Assembly (NCBI GenBank): GCA_913009315.1
Contig: CAJVZA010000067.1
Coordinates: 1-10,529 of the forward strand
DNA: 10,529 nucleotides
Direction: 5' to 3'
Origin: an uncultured Hippea sp.
GTDB taxonomy: Bacteria > Campylobacterota_A > Desulfurellia > JAADFJ01
Shown here: positions 7,430 through 10,529 of the stretch, in pieces
Layout: the number at the start of each line of letters is the position of its first letter
Position numbering within the stretch: the first letter of the stretch is position 1
Notes under the pieces: model-generated
Databases searched by the model: none
Told to the model about the DNA's origin: nothing
The model's input: only the letters and a program-made list of their open reading frames with translations
Position numbers and translations under genes: made by a program

Positions 7430-7456
7430 ATTGTAAACAATACTTGATATAATCAA
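7430..7456 (+). promoter_or_regulatory. Extended -10 promoter with overlapping palindromes
   Basis: TGATATAAT at 7445-7453 is a perfect extended -10 element (TGn before TATAAT). There is no good -35 at 17 bases, which extended -10 promoters can do without. Two inverted repeats overlap it: ATTGT (7430-7434) / ACAAT (7437-7441), and TTGAT (7444-7448) / ATCAA (7452-7456) covering the -10 itself. The second resembles an FNR box but has a 3-base instead of a 4-base spacer, so that identity is doubtful. Transcription would run into the crotonase remnant about 80 bases downstream. Confidence 0.45.
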
Positions 7457-7538
7457 TGCAAACTGTTGCAAGAGAGAAAAGGCAAAAGGGTGCTGAAATA
7501 ATTGAAACATTAGCAGAAACGGGGGAGAAACGAACAAT

Positions 7539-7892
7539 ATAGACACCAAATTAGATGGAGCCGGTTATCTTATTCTCAAAAGATCACCAGCAAATGCCTT
7601 AAACAGACAGTTTGTTGGTGATATTCTAATGGGGTTTGATGAATTACCCGATAGCAACTGTAATGTTATTGTCTTATCAAGTGCTTTGCCAAAATTCTTT
7701 GCTGCTGGAGCAGATATAAAAATGATCCTAAAATTTAGCAAAGCCGGATCAGAGGAAGCAACACGATTTTTTCAACAAAGTTTCAATGAAACTGCAGCTT
7801 CAAGAAAATTCGCAATCGCAGCGATTAACAGATTTGCTCTGGGAGATAGTTTTGAACTTGCTCCTTATTTGACTTCTCTGCGGGCTTTATGA
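7539..7892 (+). pseudogene. Enoyl-CoA hydratase/isomerase (crotonase) N-terminal remnant
   Basis: The open stretch reads GAGYLILKRSPANALNRQF, then NCNVIVLSSALPKFFAAGADIK (its FFAAGADIK part at 7695-7721), then AIAAINRFALGDSFELAP. These are the first three landmark blocks of the crotonase family: the LNRPxANAL block, the AGADI oxyanion-hole block and the AINGxALGGGxELA block. The third block is damaged: the family Gly is Arg and GGG is GDS, removing oxyanion-hole glycines. After about 110 residues the sequence leaves the family and stops, against a normal 255-260. The first in-frame ATG (7629) lies inside the fold; the likely original start is at 7539, now ATA, 11 bases after GGGGGAG (7521-7527), which suggests a lost ATG. 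A role beside the ligase in beta-oxidation or in 3-methylglutaconyl-CoA hydration is possible for the ancestor, but this copy should be inactive. Confidence 0.72.
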
Positions 7893-7963
7893 GGTTTCCC
7901 ATATACTTGCGTTTTGCTTCTTTGAATTAACCCGTTAGTCCTTCAGAAGTTTGCCTTGTCTTC

Positions 7964-8125
7964 AGGGCAACTCTATTAATTCGTAAACGATCATCTTGAG
8001 TCCCAATTCCATCTCCTCTGCGTTGCAAATTTTGGCAATAGCTCTGCTATTACCTGCAATTTGCGTCTTGATGAGACGGAATTGGACTCTCAATTTGAAA
8101 CGCTTAGAATTAATAGAGTTGCCCT
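7964..8125. repeat. 162-bp near-complete palindrome (MITE-like or hairpin element)
   Basis: The outer 19 bases at 7964-7982 (AGGGCAACTCTATTAATTC) are the exact reverse complement of 8107-8125. Symmetry continues inward around one centre near 8044.5: CCAATTCCATCTC (8003-8015) pairs with 8073-8085 with one mismatch, GCAAATT (8025-8031) with 8058-8064 exactly, and AATAGC/GCTATT flank the centre (8037-8051). The whole element could fold into one long hairpin with internal bulges. It contains no reading frame of note. Such size, perfect ends and no coding capacity fit a miniature inverted-repeat transposable element. I find no convincing target-site duplication (left flank TGTCTTC, right flank ATAGAAA), so a folded RNA or a chromosome-structure element remains possible. 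Confidence 0.75.
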
Positions 8126-8412
8126 ATAGAAAACCTTATAAAAAGCTGTGAATTTGCTTATTGTGCAGTAGTCACATAATGCGAAATGTCTCTTAAGGAA
8201 GTATAAGATTAGTTGTTTATATATATTGCCGCGTTGTTTTTCAAATATTTTGTCTTCTTCTATATGAAGGAGAGTCTTAAAAAGCACATTATGATAAAGA
8301 TATAATATCAGAAGATTGATTGAATGTCAGATGTTGAGAGTCATGTTATTTAAAATCCTATGGGATTTAGCCCTTTTATAGATTAACGGTTAACTTTCTG
8401 ATACCTTTAACA
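8126..8412. other. Intergenic region without a supported gene
   Basis: This AT-rich stretch lies between the palindromic element and the hairpin near 8430. A 65-codon minus-strand frame (8287 to 8090) has low-complexity composition, no good SD, and runs into the palindrome arm, so I do not call it. A small inverted repeat AAATCC (8353-8358) / GGATTT (8363-8368) is present but is not followed by a clear T-run. I see no RNA gene. Confidence 0.6.
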
Positions 8413-8448
8413 AGGTAGAATTAAGCCTATATGGGCTTAATTCTACCT
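8413..8448. terminator. 15-bp perfect hairpin, probable terminator downstream of amiE
   Basis: AGGTAGAATTAAGCC (8413-8427) pairs perfectly with 8434-8448 around the 6-base loop TATATG. It lies 86 bases beyond the amiE stop on the minus strand and also downstream of the plus-strand crotonase remnant, where a bidirectional terminator would be expected. No T-run follows on either strand, and the stem is only moderately GC-rich, so intrinsic termination may be weak. A protein-binding palindrome is the alternative. Confidence 0.45.
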
Positions 8449-8533
8449 ATAATCTCACAGTCTAATCAACCTGTGTAGCTCCAGCACATGCAAAAAACAG
8501 ACCATTCACAACATCACAATAATTTTAAGGTAT

Positions 8534-9562
8534 TTATTTACCGCGTAAGGCAGGTTGGAACGCAACAGGACAATCGGAAACACTTGCTGTTTTTCTGGTA
8601 ATCGCTTCAGATTGGGTTTGAGCCTTCTTTGGGTCGGTTATCCATGTTCGGTAGAACTCATATGGACAATTGGAATCGCCAACTTCTTTTTCCCCTGAAG
8701 CAAGTTTGCCGGTGTACCCACGATGCAGCAGTTTGTAGAGTGAATTCTGGGATTGCCAAGTGGCTCTGGCATCCCTTATGGCACTAATTGATAGTTCAGC
8801 ATATTGATTCCCCATCTCCTCAGTGCCACATTCTCCCAAAGTTCTACCGTCAAAGCCTATGATTGACGAATGCCCAAAGTAAGAATAGACACCATCATAC
8901 CCGGCAGCATTGGCCACTGCCACATAAGACGTGTTAGCCCATGCCATGGCCTTAACCATCATTATCTGCTGTTCTTTTGATGGGTACATGTAACCTTGGC
9001 AGCGAACAATGAGTTCGGCTCCCCTCATAGCGCAATCACGGTATATTTCGGGATAGTTCCCATCGTCACAGATGATCAGGCTGACTTTGAGTCCCTTTGG
9101 TCCATCGGAAACGTAGGTTCTATCACCTGGATACCAGCCTTCAATAGGGCACCAGGGCATAATTTTCCTGTATTTCTGTACGATCTCTCCTTTGTTGTTC
9201 ATTAAAAGCAGTGCATTATAAGGGTTACAGCCAGGTTTCTCATGTTTTTCCCCGGTGATGGACACTACCATCCATACATCATTTTTCTTACAACATGCGG
9301 AGAAAATTTCCGTTTCCTCACCAGGAATGGTTGTTGAAAGTTCCATGCAATCTTTGGGGTCATACAGAATTCCTTCTGTGCTGTATTCGGGGAATACTAT
9401 CAAGTCCAACCCTGGTATACCAATTTTTAAACCCGTAGTATAATCTGCAATTGCACGGCAGTTATCTAAAATCGTTTTTTTTGTGTAAAGACGGGGCATT
9501 TTATAATTTACAACTCCTACACCTACGGTATCTTTAGTTGATACAATGTCACCATGTCTCAT
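8534..9562 (-). CDS. amiE: Aliphatic amidase (acylamide amidohydrolase, EC 3.5.1.4)
   Basis: This enzyme hydrolyses short aliphatic amides (acetamide, propionamide, acrylamide) to the acid and ammonia in the cytoplasm. It is a nitrilase-superfamily protein of 342 residues (Pseudomonas AmiE has 346) and is recognisably the same protein throughout: MRHGDI at the start, [29 protein letters not shown] and [19 protein letters not shown]. The catalytic set is complete: Glu59 (FPEY), Lys133 (KYRK), Glu141 (PIEG) and Cys165 (IICDD). The start at 9562 is preferred to an upstream in-frame codon at 9607 because the family begins at MRHGDI and GGGAGGAAAG lies 5-14 bases before it. It is monocistronic here, facing away from the right-hand IS remnants and convergent with the ligase region. 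The acid product could be used by acyl-CoA synthetases or CoA-transferases, but no physical coupling is visible. No amidase regulator or amide channel gene is in the window. Confidence 0.96.
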   Translation of the reverse strand: MRHGDIVSTKDTVGVGVVNYKMPRLYTKKTILDNCRAIADYTTGLKIGIPGLDLIVFPEYSTEGILYDPKDCMELSTTIPGEETEIFSACCKKNDVWMVVSITGEKHEKPGCNPYNALLLMNNKGEIVQKYRKIMPWCPIEGWYPGDRTYVSDGPKGLKVSLIICDDGNYPEIYRDCAMRGAELIVRCQGYMYPSKEQQIMMVKAMAWANTSYVAVANAAGYDGVYSYFGHSSIIGFDGRTLGECGTEEMGNQYAELSISAIRDARATWQSQNSLYKLLHRGYTGKLASGEKEVGDSNCPYEFYRTWITDPKKAQTQSEAITRKTASVSDCPVAFQPALRGK

Positions 9563-9617
9563 TTTCTTTCCTCCCTCTTGTTTTGTTTTATTTTGCCAAC
9601 CTACCAAATTAATACCA

Positions 9618-9728
9618 TCATCTTCTCATATAAAGCATCACCTCCTTATTTCTTCTACCATAAGATTTCGCTCTTTTCCTGTCTTTTTTCCATCTATTAT
9701 TTTTTTGAATTCCCGCAAAACTATAAGA
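9618..9728 (-). other. Strong SD with dead start, and possible upstream gene tail, before amiE
   Basis: Reading on the minus strand, AAGGAGG (9647-9641) is followed 11 bases later by ATG AGA AGA TGA, a three-codon frame ending at 9618. An alternative ATG at 9638 is in the same frame and gives a six-codon peptide. The frame before it ends in EEIRR with its TGA overlapping that ATG (TGATG), the usual form of a coupled gene junction; its last 20 or so residues (IIDGKKTGKERN within) might be the tail of a lost gene cut by the possible IS end near 9729. So this may be a decayed junction, or a very short leader peptide for amiE, whose own SD is 40 bases further on. Either reading is tentative. Confidence 0.3.
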
Positions 9729-10372
9729 GGCTGTCCGAGAATAGAGAATCTACTGCGAAAAACATGGATTTGGTCATATTTTAGTGAGTGTGAATCGCTC
9801 CCTCGAAGGTGACGATGGCGTTGATTAGAGTCCGCCACACAGTTACCTTAGTAATTTTTACTTCCAAACTGCTTTCCAAGAAAAACATGAACCATATAAT
9901 TGCCAGGAAACAGCATACGGAGCACTGGTCAGAGAACACCGAAAATTGGAATGCGAATGGAGCTGTATGGTCAAATCCTCCGAAAGAATTACATTCTACT
10001 GATCAGCAGATCCTTAAAACTGTGTAATCATGGATGCGACAATTTTGTTGACAAACACCGACCCCCTGCTTGCTAATGATGGCAGCCAATATATTTTTTG
10101 CTCTTCCGAGACAAACCTCCGCATAAGATACATGATAAGACCTGTATTAACAGCAATAAAACTTCTTAAAAGCACTATCTATGCTTCTTTCCTTCCTGGT
10201 ATATAATACCGTAAGTGATACACATAGCATCAGAACAGCTATATTTTTCTTCCATCCATAAAAGCATCTAAATATACCAAGTCTATCAAATTCCTTAGCA
10301 ATACAATTAAAATTTAAGTATGCTGAGCTCTGTTGTCAAGACATATTTTAAAAAAGTTTAAGGTGTATTCTC
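9729..10372. other. Gene-poor region, possibly insertion-sequence debris
   Basis: GAGGCTGTCCGAGAAT near 9729-9744 resembles the GGCTGTC-type terminal repeats of some IS families (for example IS1182), but no matching partner end is in the window. From about 9995 down to 9785 the minus strand has a 70-codon frame without a good start (it contains TAPFAFQFSVFSDQC and VWRTLINAIVTFEGAIHTH), and the plus strand has a frame of similar length opposite it; neither is recognised and neither has an SD. Minus-strand open stretches at 10147-10315 and 10014-10140 also lack starts. I see no RNA gene. The region is best read as mobile-element-derived or decayed sequence. Confidence 0.4.
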
Positions 10373-10529
10373 CTATGCCGCATTATTTAAATCTTTTCTT
10401 GTAGAGAATGATTCATGCATTATTTCCGGAGTAAGGTATTCAAGTGATTGATGAAATCGTTCCGTATTGTAAAACATGAAATATCTCTTAATCCCTTTCT
10501 TCAGTTCTCCCATAGTTTCATATGATTTC
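10373..10529 (-). mobile_element. IS3-family transposase (OrfB/integrase-core) C-terminal fragment, runs off the right edge
   Basis: The minus strand from the window edge to the stop TAG at 10373-10375 encodes 51 residues, including SYETMGELKKGIKRYFMFYN and TERFHQSLEYLTPEI. This is the C-terminus of IS3-family OrfB (rve integrase core), where an Y-E-T helix is followed by an F-Y-N motif and (R)(P/F)HQSL-x-Y-x-TP. The DDE residues lie upstream of the visible part, so completeness cannot be judged. The element's end should lie shortly after the stop; a TG at 10321-10325 (TGCTGAGCTCTG) is a candidate boundary but no partner repeat can be compared. It marks the right flank as mobile DNA. Confidence 0.88.

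Noticed and set aside
7456-7542. Plus-strand 28-codon frame beginning ATG just after the extended -10 (MQTVAREKRQKG)
   Set aside because: The ATG overlaps the promoter core and would lie upstream of or at the transcription start; there is no SD. It could be the tail of a deleted gene, but nothing supports a family.
7964-8125. CRISPR or tRNA/riboswitch explanation for the palindromic element
   Set aside because: There are no regularly spaced direct repeats, no tRNA T-loop motif, and symmetry runs through the whole element, unlike a riboswitch.
8090-8287. Minus-strand 65-codon frame
   Set aside because: Low-complexity composition, no SD, and it runs into the arm of the palindromic element.
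9255-9443. Plus-strand frames opposite amiE (also 8996-9205)
   Set aside because: They are shadows of the highly conserved amidase on the other strand.
10147-10315. Minus-strand open stretch with a hydrophobic segment (NIAVLMLCVSLTVLYTRK)
   Set aside because: There is no start codon or SD and no recognised family; at most a remnant of a membrane protein, not enough to annotate.

Overview
The window looks like the end of an assembled contig from a low-to-moderate-GC bacterium, probably an anaerobic Bacillota/Clostridia-type organism. This rests on AT-rich genes, strong AGGAGG-type ribosome binding sites, tight gene packing in one operon and a family III CoA-transferase/biotin-carboxylase gene set. 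The lineage is an inference; there is no rRNA or other marker gene. The first 87 bases are not genomic: they are a T-run followed by an Illumina P7/TruSeq index adapter, so genome sequence starts near base 88.

Bases 88-5050 hold a compact plus-strand operon: the 3' end of one CaiB/BaiF CoA-transferase, a complete second CaiB/BaiF CoA-transferase, and the three separate parts of a biotin-dependent acyl-CoA carboxylase (carboxyltransferase of the methylcrotonyl-CoA carboxylase type, biotin carboxylase, biotin carrier protein). Gene junctions overlap by 1 base or are 0-3 bases apart. The likely logic is that an acid is loaded onto CoA by CoA exchange and the acyl-CoA, probably an enoyl-CoA, is carboxylated. 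A small basic protein of unknown function follows at 5171-5404.

Bases 5405-8533 are a decaying region. There is a frameshifted minus-strand remnant (5510-5851), an acyl-CoA synthetase interrupted by two single-base frameshifts that cancel each other (5873-7408), a good extended -10 promoter inside a palindrome (7430-7456), a truncated crotonase whose start and active-site loop are altered (7539-7892), a 162-bp near-perfect palindromic element resembling a MITE (7964-8125), and a 15-bp perfect hairpin (8413-8448).

Bases 8534-9562, minus strand, encode an intact aliphatic amidase (amiE) with all catalytic residues. Upstream of it lie a second, dead translation start behind a perfect Shine-Dalgarno, a possible insertion-sequence end near 9729, unrecognised sequence, and at the right edge the C-terminal part of an IS3-family transposase (10373-10529, minus).

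The intact enzymes fit fermentative or syntrophic use of short or branched acids and amides. I see no defence system, CRISPR array, tRNA, rRNA or convincing new multi-gene system. The most unusual items are the palindromic element, the adapter and the compensating frameshifts.
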